From contig NZ_JAGGOY010000046.1 of the NCBI RefSeq assembly GCF_018614095.1, positions 129,073 to 193,072 of the forward strand: a stretch of 64,000 nt of DNA, written 5' to 3'. Source of the stretch: Streptomyces sp. ISL-87 (GTDB lineage Bacteria > Actinomycetota > Actinomycetes > Streptomycetales > Streptomycetaceae). Positions within the stretch are counted from its first letter, which is position 1; every line of letters begins with the position of its first letter. The notes under the pieces were generated by a model. It was not told the DNA's origin, did not search any database, and saw nothing but the letters and a program-made list of their open reading frames with translations. The position numbers and the translations under genes are program-made. Positions 15,895-24,664 of the stretch are shown here, in pieces.

Positions 15895-16926
15895 TTACTC
15901 CTGGAACGAGACGTCCGCGGGGGCGTAGCGGGGTGCTCCGGTGTACCAGGCATGGAGGCCGGACAGAAAACTGCATGCTCCCTGGAGCCACGTTGCCAGC
16001 TCGGCTCGCTCATCGTGGTGCAGCCCGGATCGCCGGACGAGCTGGGGCAGGTCTTTTTGTCTGAGGTGCTCGAAGTCACGTAGGCGGGCGTTCACCAGAT
16101 TCAAGGCAGCGGGTACGGCGTCGTGGCGGCTTATGCCCAATGACGTTCCGACGACCAGGACGAGGTTGTTGACGTCGTGTTCCTCATGGACTTCCCTTTC
16201 ATAGGAGGCAATGTCATTCGCCAGTCCCATGAAGTCCATGAAGGCATCGAGCAGGGCGCGGACGGTCCGGGTGTGCCGGATCTTCTCAGGTATTCGAGTG
16301 CCGGTGGCCAACTCGACGGAATAGGAGGCGGTATAGGCGGCGAAGCTCTCACGTCGGAACGGGGCGTAATCGATCAGGTGGGGAATGCGGCCGCTGCGGC
16401 TGTTGGCCAGTTCCTCGACTCCCGCATCGATGTATCTCGCCAGGGCCCGGTTGAACTCGTTTCGCCAGTGCGCCAGACTCGGGGGGAAGAGGTGTTGTTG
16501 CAGATCGGCAATTCCCCTCTCGACGGCATTCGTCGGCTCCGGTAACCGGGCGCCGTGCTCCGGTCGCAGGAAGGCGTGCAGCCGGGCGGTGAAGACCAGC
16601 GCGCCGGGGAGGTCACCGGTCTGTTTGAAGGCGGAGGCGAAGTAGTCGTCCCAGGCCAGAGCCCACACATTGAACCGGTGGTTGAGCCGGAGGCCGGCGA
16701 GTGAGGCGTCAGGAAGGGTCCAGGCAGTCAGCTGGTCAACGGTCATGGCACGGAACTTGGGCCGGGTCCATATCGCGCGGCGGGCCGACGGCCCCTCGTA
16801 GCCGTCCAGCATGCCCATCTTGCGCGCCCAGGATTCGCTCTCCTCGTGAAGGGCCGACAGATACGGATTCACCCGCAGCGGATAGGGCATCCACAGCTGG
16901 GGGAGCTCGACGGTACGTACTGTCAT
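15895..16926 (-). CDS. Class I terpene synthase (sesquiterpene cyclase type)
   Basis: The 343-residue protein is a bacterial class I terpene cyclase. It has a complete NSE metal-binding triad, NDIASYERE (Asn237, Ser241, Glu245), a likely pyrophosphate-sensor Arg about 46 residues earlier (RRESF, 191-195), and the C-terminal Arg-Tyr pair (APRY). The Asp-rich motif is reduced: DDYFAS at 93-98 has two acids but no third Asp/Glu. It would ionise and cyclise a prenyl diphosphate, most probably farnesyl diphosphate; the product cannot be predicted. The ATG at 16926 is preferred over an upstream one (16977) because AAGGAG lies about ten bases before it. Its 3' end faces the conservon P450. Confidence 0.88.
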   Translation of the reverse strand: MTVRTVELPQLWMPYPLRVNPYLSALHEESESWARKMGMLDGYEGPSARRAIWTRPKFRAMTVDQLTAWTLPDASLAGLRLNHRFNVWALAWDDYFASAFKQTGDLPGALVFTARLHAFLRPEHGARLPEPTNAVERGIADLQQHLFPPSLAHWRNEFNRALARYIDAGVEELANSRSGRIPHLIDYAPFRRESFAAYTASYSVELATGTRIPEKIRHTRTVRALLDAFMDFMGLANDIASYEREVHEEHDVNNLVLVVGTSLGISRHDAVPAALNLVNARLRDFEHLRQKDLPQLVRRSGLHHDERAELATWLQGACSFLSGLHAWYTGAPRYAPADVSFQE

Positions 16927-17432
16927 GGGGACCAATCTCCTTCTCTCTTCGGCCCGCATCGGTGTGCGGACCACCATGCGAGCGGCCTGCCTGCACGAAG
17001 TTGGTTCCCCCTGTCGTTCTCACCTCGCCGCTGGGAGCTCGGGCACGCCGTCGGACGGCCTGCCAGAGGGATGCGGTGCGCTGCGGGCGCTCCCGCAATG
17101 TGGTGACGACCGCCCCTGCCGTGAGGCCGGACCATGCCCGTCCCGCGGCTCTCCAAACCTGCCCGCCACGGACTGCCGATCAGAACAGGTCCCTTGCGGA
17201 ATGGAACGATCCCTCCGGAGCGCTTTCCGTAAGTCCGCGCAAGTGCCACGAGGTGACGGTCTCGACGGAGGTGGTCTCGCCCTCCGAGGAGGGTGCAGGG
17301 CTCCACTCGAGCGCCAGCTGGTCACCAGCGAAAGGGCCTGCAGTTGGGCAGGACAGCGGCTGCGCGTGCCGTGGCCACCGGTATGCGGCCCGGACGGGCG
17401 GGCGCACGCCGGCCGGGGGCCGCCCGCGGTCA
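16927..17432. other. Gene-free spacer between terpene synthase and solute-binding protein genes
   Basis: About 500 bp with no gene I can support. It must hold the terpene synthase promoter. The segment cgggcgg/ccgcccg at 17395-17426 could form a short stem just after the 3' end of the minus-strand binding-protein gene and may act as its terminator. Confidence 0.4.
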
Positions 17433-18578
17433 TCAGCCCGAGACGGCCTCGGCCCAGCCGCGGTTGACGGCCTGTCTCGCCTTCTCCCTCTGCGCTTCCG
17501 TCGGAAACGTCGGCGTGCCCTCGACCGTCGGCAGTTTCTCCGCGGCGGCTCTGTCGAGGGTGCCGTCCTTCTCCATGGCGTCCATGAGGACGGGGCGTGC
17601 ATAGGCGCCGAGCCGGATGTTCTGGCCTTCCGGGCTGAAGACGTACTCCTGCCACAGACGTGCCGCCGCGGGGTGTGGGGCGTCCTTGTTCACCCCGTTC
17701 GCGTAGTACTGGGCGAAGCTGCCGTCGAAGGGGATGGCGGTCCGCCAGCCGACGTCCGTGCCCTTCTCGCGGAACTCGTCGGCGTATCCGAGGTTGAGGA
17801 AGTCCCAGTCGATGCTGATCGGGGTCTGGCCCTTCGCGATCGTGGCCGGGGTGGATTCGACCGGGATGAAGTTGCCGTTTTTGCTGAGCTCGGCGAAGAA
17901 GTCGATGCCGGGCTGGATGTCGTCGAAGGAACCCCCGTTCGCCAGAGCCGCCGCGTACACCCCGGCGAAGGCGGAGCCGGACTTGGTGGGGTTGCCGTTG
18001 AGCGCGACCTTGCCTTTGTACTCGGGCTTGCGCAGGTCGGCGAAGGTCGCGGGGCAGGTCTTGACGCGCTTGGCGTCACAACCGATCGAGATGTAGCCGC
18101 CGTAGTTGTTGTACCAGCGGGCGTGCGGGTCCTTCTGTTCCTTGGGGATCTCTTCGTACGCGGCGACCTTGTACGGAGCGAGCAGGCCCTGCCGTGCCGC
18201 GGCCTGCGCGAACGAGCCCCCCACGTCGATCACATCGGGGGCGCGGCCTTCGCCCCTGTGCTCCTTCAGGGCGTTGATCTCGTCCTGGCTGGTACCTTCC
18301 GGGTTCTCCACCTTGACCTTGATCCCGTACTTCTTCTCGAAGCCGTCGATCAGTGCGCCGTAGTTGGCCCAGTCGCTCGGGAGCGCGATCGTGTTGAGCG
18401 AGCCTTCCTTCTTCGCCGCTGTGGTCAGTGCCGCCATGCCGCCGGCGTCCGCGGCGGAGGTGGCCACCACGGGTGCTCTGGGCGCGGCGGTGGGTTTGTC
18501 TCCGCAGCCGCCGAGGGGCGCGGCCGTGAGGGCCAGGCAGGCGGCGACGGTGGCTGTCCGGAGACGGGGTGCGGGCAC
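17433..18578 (-). CDS. ABC transporter substrate-binding lipoprotein (Fe3+/polyamine/thiamine type), orphan
   Basis: The 381-residue lipoprotein has a signal peptide with lipobox LGGC (Cys25) and a family-1 type solute-binding fold (about 50-370). Typical stretches include KKYGIKVKVENPEGTSQDEI and APDVIDVGGSFAQAAARQGLL. The middle (NNYGGYISIGCDAKRVKTCP) and WDFLNLGYADEF resemble polyamine, ferric iron or thiamine binding proteins. No permease or ATPase gene flanks it, so the ligand is unknown and it may work with a remote transporter. It is transcribed away from the phosphatase cluster. Confidence 0.82.
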   Translation of the reverse strand: MPAPRLRTATVAACLALTAAPLGGCGDKPTAAPRAPVVATSAADAGGMAALTTAAKKEGSLNTIALPSDWANYGALIDGFEKKYGIKVKVENPEGTSQDEINALKEHRGEGRAPDVIDVGGSFAQAAARQGLLAPYKVAAYEEIPKEQKDPHARWYNNYGGYISIGCDAKRVKTCPATFADLRKPEYKGKVALNGNPTKSGSAFAGVYAAALANGGSFDDIQPGIDFFAELSKNGNFIPVESTPATIAKGQTPISIDWDFLNLGYADEFREKGTDVGWRTAIPFDGSFAQYYANGVNKDAPHPAAARLWQEYVFSPEGQNIRLGAYARPVLMDAMEKDGTLDRAAAEKLPTVEGTPTFPTEAQREKARQAVNRGWAEAVSG

Positions 18579-18702
18579 GAAGGCTCCATAACGGGCGGTC
18601 GCGTACTGATCTAGGCCAGCGTACGTTCGGCGGGCCTCGGCAGCGCCGTCCCAGATGGTGGTGTCCGCTGTCTTCCCTGCGGCTGCCGTACCCGGCGCGT
18701 TC

Positions 18703-21474
18703 TCAGAACCCCTCGTCGTCCCACCCGGCCAGGAGCGCCTCCCCGAGATCCATCGCGGGCGGTGCGGCCCCGTCGTGGAGGGCCTGCTCGCTCCAGATGA
18801 TCTTGCCGCGGGCGGTGTAGCGGGTGCCCCAGCGCTCGGCGAACTGCGCGACGAGGAACAGGCCGCGGCCGCCCTCGTCGGTGGCCTCGGCCCGGCGCAG
18901 GTGCGGGGAGGTGCTGGACCCGTCGGAGACCTCGCAGACCAGGCTGCGGTCGTACAGCAGCCTCACCCGGATGGGCTCGGTGCCGTAACGGATGGCGTTG
19001 GTTATCAGCTCGCTGAGGATGAGTTCCGTGGTGAAGGCCATGTCCTCCAGGCCCCAGTCCGCAAGTCGGCGGGCGCAGGCGTTGCGCACCGGGGACACCG
19101 CCGCAGGGTCGGGGGGCACGTCCCACTCGGCGATCCGCGCGGGGTCCAAGCGGCGGGTGCGGGCCACCAGCAGCGCGACGTCGTCGCTGGGCCTGGCGGG
19201 CAGCATCGCGTCGATCACCGCGGTGCAGGTTTCCTCCGGGGTGCGGGCGGGCCCGGCCAGGGCGGCGCGCAGCGCTGCCAGGCCCGCGTCCGGATCGCGG
19301 TCGCGGCTCTCGATCAGCCCGTCGGTGAAGAGTGCCAGCCGGGAGCCTTCGGGCAGGGTGACCGTCATGGTCTCCACGGGCATACCCGCGCCCAGGCCCA
19401 GCGGCGGGGAGACCGGCACCTCGGGGAAGGACACGGTTCCGTCGGGGCGGACAAGAGCGGGGCCCGGATGACCGGCGGTGGCGGCGGTCACCTGCCCCGA
19501 GACGGGATCGTAGACGGCGCACAGGCAGGTGGCTCCGGTGATCCCCTGCCACTCCTGCTCGTCGGTGTCGATGTGGGTGACCAGCTCGTCCAGGTGGCTC
19601 AGGAGTTCGTCCGGGGGCAGGTCGAGGGTGGAGAAGTTGTACACGGCGGTGCGCAGGCGGCCCATGGTGGCGGCGGCGTGGAGACCGTGGCCGACGACGT
19701 CGCCGACCACCAGGGCCACTCGGGTGCCGGGCAGCGGGATGACATCGAACCAGTCACCGCCCACCCCGGCCTGGGCGGCCAGATAGCGGTGCGCGACCTC
19801 GACGGCGGACTGCTCCGGTACTCCCCGGGGCAGCAGGCTGCGCTGCAGGGTCACGGCCATGTTGTGCTCGCGGGTGTAGCGGCGGGCATTGTCGACGGAC
19901 AGTGCCGCCCGGGCGGTCAGCTCCTCGGCGAAGGACACATCCTCCTCGTCGAACGGCGGGGAGTCCTGCCCCCGCCAGTAGCCGGCCATCCCCAGCACCA
20001 CGCCCCGGGCCCGCAGGGGCACGACGATCAGGGAGTGGATGCCGCGGTCCAGGATCTGCAGGGCGTTGGCCTGGTCCTGGGCCCGCCAGCGGTGGGTGGC
20101 GCGCAGGTCCGCCTCCAGGACCGCATGGCCGCCGGCCAGCCCGGCGGCCATGGGACCGGTGGGACCGAACCGGATCAGCTCGCCGACGGGGGAGAGCGGG
20201 TGGTCGCCCTGAAGGCCGACGACGGCGGTGCGGCGCATCTCGGTGCTCGTTTCGGGCGGCTCCTCGCCGCGCAGCACCGGGTCCAGTAGGTCGACCGTCA
20301 CCACGTCGGCGAACCGCGGGACCGCCACCTCCGCCAGTTCCTCCGCGGTGCGCTCCACGTTCAGCGTCGTTCCGACCTGCACCCCCGCGTCGTACAGCAA
20401 CTTCAGCCGCTCGCGGGCCACCTCGGCCCTGCCGGAGAGTGCCCGCAGCTCGGTGGTGTCCCGCAGCGTGACGACGGTCCCGGCCTGCCCGTAGGGGGCG
20501 GTGGGCCGGATGTTCACCGCCAGCAGCCGATCGGCTGCCATGTGCAGCTCGTCGGTCGCGGAACGGCCCGATGCGATGGGATCGGCGATCCCCTCCTCCA
20601 GACCCAGGTCCGTGACGGAGAGCCCTTCCGCGTCCACCGGCAGATCCAGCAGCCGCCGCGCCTCGTCATTGGCCAGCAGCAGCCGTCCGCCGCCGCCGAC
20701 GATCAGTACGCCCTCTCGCACCGCGTGCAGCACCGCGTCGTGGTGCTCGTACATCCTCGTCATCTCGGCCGGTCCCAGGCCGTGGGTCCGGCGCAACAGC
20801 CGACGGCTCACCAGAGCCGTCCCGCCCGCGGACAGGGCGAGCACCGCGGCTGCGCTGCCGAGGACGACCGGCAGCTGCCGGTTCACCATGCTCTGGACGT
20901 TCTGGACCGTGACCGGGGAGGAGACGATGGCGATGACGCGGCCGTCGGAGTCCTTGACGGGGACCACCGAGACCACGGACTGCCCCAGGGACCCTTCGAA
21001 CGTCTCGGTGAAGGACTTGCCGGCCGCCGCCTTGGAGAAGGGGCCGACGACGTGCTTCCCGATCTGCCGCGGGTCGCTGTGGGTGAGGGTGACCCCGTCG
21101 AGTGTGTACACGTTGATGCCGTCGACCCCGGCGATCTTCCGGGCCGCCTGGGCGCTCGGCTGTAGCACCGCGCTCGGATGGGGGCTGCGCAGGGCGGCGA
21201 CGATTCCCGGAGACTCCGCGAACGTTCCGGCGGCGGCGAGCGTACGGTCCCGGGCGTCCAGCATGGCGTCGCTCCGGGCCTGCACCACGAGCGCCACCAC
21301 CGCGGCGGCGACGAGAAGCACCACGACGGCCAGCTGCAGGAGGAACACCTCGCCGGCCACGCTGCGCACGCTCAGCAGGGAGGACAGACGCTGCGGCCGC
21401 GGCGCCCTTCCCTTGGGGGGCTGGGCGTGCTCCTGATGCTCCTGGCGCCGGAAATATCCAAGGAGGTCGCTCAT
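18703..21474 (-). CDS. Multidomain SpoIIE-type PP2C phosphatase with sensor, PAS, GAF and anti-sigma kinase-like domains
   Basis: This protein of 923 residues has a transmembrane-flanked extracellular cache-like sensor (about 40-205), a PAS domain, a GAF domain (about 390-540), a SpoIIE/PP2C domain and a HATPase_c domain. The PP2C metal ligands are intact (GGDWFDVIPLPG, GDVVGHG, DDVALLVAR). The ATPase part has ELILSELITNAIRYG, the G1 Asp in VCEVSDGS, and GGRGLFLV. Such proteins combine dephosphorylation of an anti-sigma antagonist with anti-sigma-like kinase activity, so a partner-switching role is expected. The start is MSDLLGYF at 21474; the longer frame to 21672 has no homology-like sequence. 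It diverges from another phosphatase at 21885. Confidence 0.88.
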   Translation of the reverse strand: MSDLLGYFRRQEHQEHAQPPKGRAPRPQRLSSLLSVRSVAGEVFLLQLAVVVLLVAAAVVALVVQARSDAMLDARDRTLAAAGTFAESPGIVAALRSPHPSAVLQPSAQAARKIAGVDGINVYTLDGVTLTHSDPRQIGKHVVGPFSKAAAGKSFTETFEGSLGQSVVSVVPVKDSDGRVIAIVSSPVTVQNVQSMVNRQLPVVLGSAAAVLALSAGGTALVSRRLLRRTHGLGPAEMTRMYEHHDAVLHAVREGVLIVGGGGRLLLANDEARRLLDLPVDAEGLSVTDLGLEEGIADPIASGRSATDELHMAADRLLAVNIRPTAPYGQAGTVVTLRDTTELRALSGRAEVARERLKLLYDAGVQVGTTLNVERTAEELAEVAVPRFADVVTVDLLDPVLRGEEPPETSTEMRRTAVVGLQGDHPLSPVGELIRFGPTGPMAAGLAGGHAVLEADLRATHRWRAQDQANALQILDRGIHSLIVVPLRARGVVLGMAGYWRGQDSPPFDEEDVSFAEELTARAALSVDNARRYTREHNMAVTLQRSLLPRGVPEQSAVEVAHRYLAAQAGVGGDWFDVIPLPGTRVALVVGDVVGHGLHAAATMGRLRTAVYNFSTLDLPPDELLSHLDELVTHIDTDEQEWQGITGATCLCAVYDPVSGQVTAATAGHPGPALVRPDGTVSFPEVPVSPPLGLGAGMPVETMTVTLPEGSRLALFTDGLIESRDRDPDAGLAALRAALAGPARTPEETCTAVIDAMLPARPSDDVALLVARTRRLDPARIAEWDVPPDPAAVSPVRNACARRLADWGLEDMAFTTELILSELITNAIRYGTEPIRVRLLYDRSLVCEVSDGSSTSPHLRRAEATDEGGRGLFLVAQFAERWGTRYTARGKIIWSEQALHDGAAPPAMDLGEALLAGWDDEGF

Positions 21475-21884
21475 ACTCCATTTTCTAACCTCTACGGGTC
21501 GTCGGCAGCGGGGAGCGACGGTCGCCGAGCGGTAGCGATCCGGGCGCCCCTCCGCGGAGGGGTGGACGAGCTCGTGCTGGTCGCCGTCGGCCCTGGGTGG
21601 CGTCCCGGGAAGGACCGTTTGGACAGTCCCGGTCGGGCTCGCCGCTGGCCATCTCGCCGGGCCGGGAGTCACTCACCCGGCAGCCGGCGACGTTTGCCGG
21701 CCACCGTCGGTGGCTCCTGGCCGAGGCAGGAGGGCGCCGGGCGTTGGACGGCTGGCGCAGCCGCTCCCGGACCGAGGCCGGCGTGATGCTCTATCCCTAC
21801 GCCGGTTCCGGCAGCGACCGGCCGCCCACGGGGACCGGTGAACCGGAGTGGCGGCCATGCGTCCGGGCGAGGCAGGCTGTACTC

Positions 21885-23063
21885 ATGAGAGCGCCTTTGC
21901 GCTCGCCCCCGGGACCGGGAGCTGGCGGCCACCACCAGGTCCTTTTCGCCCTCGCGGAGTGCCTGCCCTTCGCGGTCGCCCTGCTGGTGCTCCTCGTCGA
22001 GCTCACGCCGGCGCACGTCGTGTATACCGGCCCCTTGCTGGTTGCGACACCCGCTCTGGCGGCGGTGACGATGGGTCCCAAGGGCACGCTCGCGGCGACG
22101 GGAGTGGCCGTCGGCGTCAGCGTGACCACCGCCACCTACAACCATGCCTGGGGTGGCCAGCAGGTCTACACGAACTTCCTCGCCTTGTTCCTGGTCTCGG
22201 TGGCGAGCTTCATGACGAGCCGCGCCGCGCGCACGCGCCGGGAGAACGAGCTCAACCAGCTCCGCCGGATCGCCACGGCCGCCCAGGAGGTCCTGCTGCG
22301 GCCGGTGCCGGACCGGCTGGGCCCCGTACGGGCGGCCAGCATGTACCTGGCCGCTGAGACGGGCGCGCAGATCGGCGGAGATCTGTACGACGCGGTCCAG
22401 ACCCGGTACGGAGTCCGGATGATCGTCGGGGACGTCCGGGGCAAGGGACTGCCCGCCGTACGGGCCGCCGCGGTCGTGCTGGGCGCATTCCGGGAGGCCG
22501 TGCACTACGAGGACGACCTGGTGGAGGTCATCAACCACTGCGGAGCGGCCCTGCGGCGGGACGCCGTCGTCGTGGGCGCGGGCGCGGTCGGCGGTGACGA
22601 CGCCCTTCTCGAGGCATTTGTCACCGCTCTGGTGGCCCAGATCCCGGACGGCCCCCGTGTTGAGGTGATCAACCGGGGCCATCCGCCGCCGCTGCTGCTG
22701 CGCAGCGGCACGGTCCGGTCCCTGATGCCCACCGCCCCCCTGCCGCCGCTCGGTCTTGAGGAATTCATCAGCGGTCCTCCCGGGCGGACCGACAGCTATC
22801 CGTTCGCACCGGGGGACCGGCTGCTGTTGTGCACCGACGGCGTCATCGAGGCCCGCGACCGGGACAGCACCTTCTTCGACTTGCCCGAGGCCATGGTGAC
22901 CATGCGCGACCACACCCGGCAGGCGTTCCTGGAGGGCTTGCGCCAGGCGTTGTTTCGCCACACTCAGGGCCGCTTGGCGGACGATGTGGCGGTCATCCTC
23001 GTCGACCGGCGCGAAGACGAGGGGCGCGGGTCGGCCGGAGGCCCGGCCCAGGGTCCGCTATAG
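21885..23063 (+). CDS. Membrane-bound SpoIIE-type PP2C phosphatase
   Basis: The 392-residue protein begins with about five hydrophobic segments (residues 20-110) and ends in a SpoIIE/PP2C domain. Metal-binding motifs are GGDLYDAVQTRYG, GDVRGKGLPAV and DDVAVILVDR. There is no kinase-like domain, so it should act only as a phosphatase on an anti-sigma antagonist. It is divergent from the multidomain phosphatase at 18703-21474, with about 410 bp between the starts. Start is set at the ATG at 21885; a longer in-frame start (21597) gives a basic, low-complexity leader without family features. Confidence 0.83.
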   Translation: MRAPLRSPPGPGAGGHHQVLFALAECLPFAVALLVLLVELTPAHVVYTGPLLVATPALAAVTMGPKGTLAATGVAVGVSVTTATYNHAWGGQQVYTNFLALFLVSVASFMTSRAARTRRENELNQLRRIATAAQEVLLRPVPDRLGPVRAASMYLAAETGAQIGGDLYDAVQTRYGVRMIVGDVRGKGLPAVRAAAVVLGAFREAVHYEDDLVEVINHCGAALRRDAVVVGAGAVGGDDALLEAFVTALVAQIPDGPRVEVINRGHPPPLLLRSGTVRSLMPTAPLPPLGLEEFISGPPGRTDSYPFAPGDRLLLCTDGVIEARDRDSTFFDLPEAMVTMRDHTRQAFLEGLRQALFRHTQGRLADDVAVILVDRREDEGRGSAGGPAQGPL

Positions 23064-23074
23064 GCCCCGTGATT

Positions 23075-23109
23075 ACGCGTCGGGCAACAGCCCGAGAGGC
23101 CCGACGCGT
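23075..23109 (+). terminator. Hairpin terminator after the phosphatase gene
   Basis: Perfect 11-bp inverted repeat acgcgtcgggc / gcccgacgcgt (23075-23085, 23099-23109), starting 12 bp after the stop codon. Confidence 0.8.
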
Positions 23110-23286
23110 ACCCGGCCTCGCCCGGGTCGTGCCGACCACCACCGACCAGGCCAAGGCCCGAACGGCCGGCGACCGGCCAGGACGAGCCCGGAGCCGGCGT
23201 GATCGGGGGATCCAGGGATCGGTGATGACGGATCAACGGTGGTTGCTAGCCTTGCAGGGCCTCGTCCGATGACCGCGGGAGTTCTT

Positions 23287-24024
23287 GTGAGTGATGGGCC
23301 TGCTCAGGACCTGATCGGCACGGTGCGTCGGATCGACTCGCTGTTGGACCGCATGGGATTGAACCGCGGGGACGTGCTGCGGGTAGAGGGCGAGGGCGGG
23401 CTGTCGTATGCCTCCGGGGTGGCCGTGGAGGAGGTACGGGAGCTGCTGCGCGGCGAGCGGTCCGCTGAGCCCGGCCCGGGTGTGGACGTGGTCGAGGCGC
23501 GCCACCGGCGCGTGGTCGAGCGGATCCTGTTCCTGCGCGCGACGCGGCTGCGCGCGGCCGCGGACGGCAGCAGACGGGCGTACTCCATAGCGGAGATCGC
23601 GGTCGGCGCGGGAACCAGTGCGCAGTGGCTCGACAAGATGATCAAGACAGGCAGGGCGCCGAACCTCGACCACGCCGCCGGGATCGCGGCATTCTTCGGA
23701 GAGAAGATCGAGTTCCTGGTCGCCGAGCCGGCCGAGGCGCTGGACCGGGTCCTGCAGCAGATCCACAAGGACCTGCTGGAGCGGACTGTGGAGCGCCAGG
23801 ACAAGGACCTGCGGCGCCTGCGAACCGCGGGGCCCGCGAGCGAGGTGGATCCCTCGCTCGGCGTTGTCGCGTACGCTGCCCGGGCTCTGGCCGACGTACC
23901 GGACGACACCGCCCAGCCCCTGATCGCCCTGATCGAGTCCGTCGCACGGCGTTCCCGGGAGGAGCGCGCCCGGGAGGCCCGCGCGGCCCTCGAGACCGGG
24001 ATGGTGCACAATGACGTCGATTGA
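23287..24024 (+). CDS. Helix-turn-helix (XRE-like) regulator paired with a metallopeptidase
   Basis: The 245-residue protein carries a helix-turn-helix-like segment near residues 100-140 (SIAEIAVGAGTSAQWLDKMI, then HAAGIAAFFGEKIEFL), as in XRE-family regulators that act with ImmA/IrrE peptidases. The C-terminal third is helical and charged. I chose the GTG at 23287 because GGGAG lies 5 bases upstream; ATG 23269 in the same frame is possible. It is followed 54 bp later by the metallopeptidase and then a membrane protein, all on the same strand. By analogy with ImmR-ImmA pairs it may be a repressor cleaved by its neighbour. Confidence 0.7.
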   Translation: MSDGPAQDLIGTVRRIDSLLDRMGLNRGDVLRVEGEGGLSYASGVAVEEVRELLRGERSAEPGPGVDVVEARHRRVVERILFLRATRLRAAADGSRRAYSIAEIAVGAGTSAQWLDKMIKTGRAPNLDHAAGIAAFFGEKIEFLVAEPAEALDRVLQQIHKDLLERTVERQDKDLRRLRTAGPASEVDPSLGVVAYAARALADVPDDTAQPLIALIESVARRSREERAREARAALETGMVHNDVD

Positions 24025-24078
24025 CCGCGGCGGCGTGGAAACCACGTCTCACCAGCGGTAACGCGCAAGGAACGATGC

Positions 24079-24651
24079 ATGGGGGGCTGTGCATCCGGCA
24101 CGAGGGACGGGTGGCACGGGGTGGGGGTCTCGCGAGAGATGAGACGGTATCGCGACGCGCTGATCATGGATCTGCCGCAGCTGGTTCCCGAGCGACCGGT
24201 GGAGCTGCTGAAGGCGTTCTGCGCGTGTGCGGCACGGAGCAGCGGGCGCGAAGTGCGCCTGATGCTCGAAGAGTTCCCGCCGGACACGGTGACGGGCCTG
24301 TGGCTGGACATGGGCGACTACGACCTGATCGTCCTCGAGGCGAACACCTCTCCCCTGCACCAGGTCGTGATACTGGGGCATGAGCTGTGGCACCTCAAGG
24401 AGGGGCACTGCGGTCATGGCAGCGCGGCCGGTGCGATGGCCGCAGCCCGCATGCTGGGGGACCGCTGGAGCCTTGCCGACGCAGTCACCCACGTCGCCGC
24501 CCGTACGGAGCCGGACCTCGAAGAGGAGCGGCGTGCGGAAAAGTTCGGCCGGATGCTGGCCGACCGGGTAAGGCCCCACCTGGAGCGCAGCCGTAGCACG
24601 ACACCCTCCGGCGGAGTGCCCGGCCGCATCTGGGCGTCGCTCAGAGGATGA
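24079..24651 (+). CDS. ImmA/IrrE-like zinc metallopeptidase
   Basis: The 190-residue protein has a gluzincin-type HExxH motif within GHELWHLKEGH (about residues 100-110). A strongly charged C-terminal half includes EEERRAEKFGRMLADRV, which resembles the third-ligand helix of ImmA/IrrE proteins. Such enzymes cleave a partner HTH repressor in response to a signal and are often annotated as toxin components. The ATG at 24079 is supported by AAGGAA (24067-24072). It lies between the HTH protein and a 7-TM protein, and the downstream gene starts 13 bp after its stop. Confidence 0.8.
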   Translation: MGGCASGTRDGWHGVGVSREMRRYRDALIMDLPQLVPERPVELLKAFCACAARSSGREVRLMLEEFPPDTVTGLWLDMGDYDLIVLEANTSPLHQVVILGHELWHLKEGHCGHGSAAGAMAAARMLGDRWSLADAVTHVAARTEPDLEEERRAEKFGRMLADRVRPHLERSRSTTPSGGVPGRIWASLRG

Positions 24652-24664
24652 CGGGCGAGAAGAC

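Noticed and set aside
16701..18614. 637-codon plus-strand open frame over the terpene synthase start and the binding-protein gene
   Set aside because: No family features, and it lies antisense to two clearly real genes.
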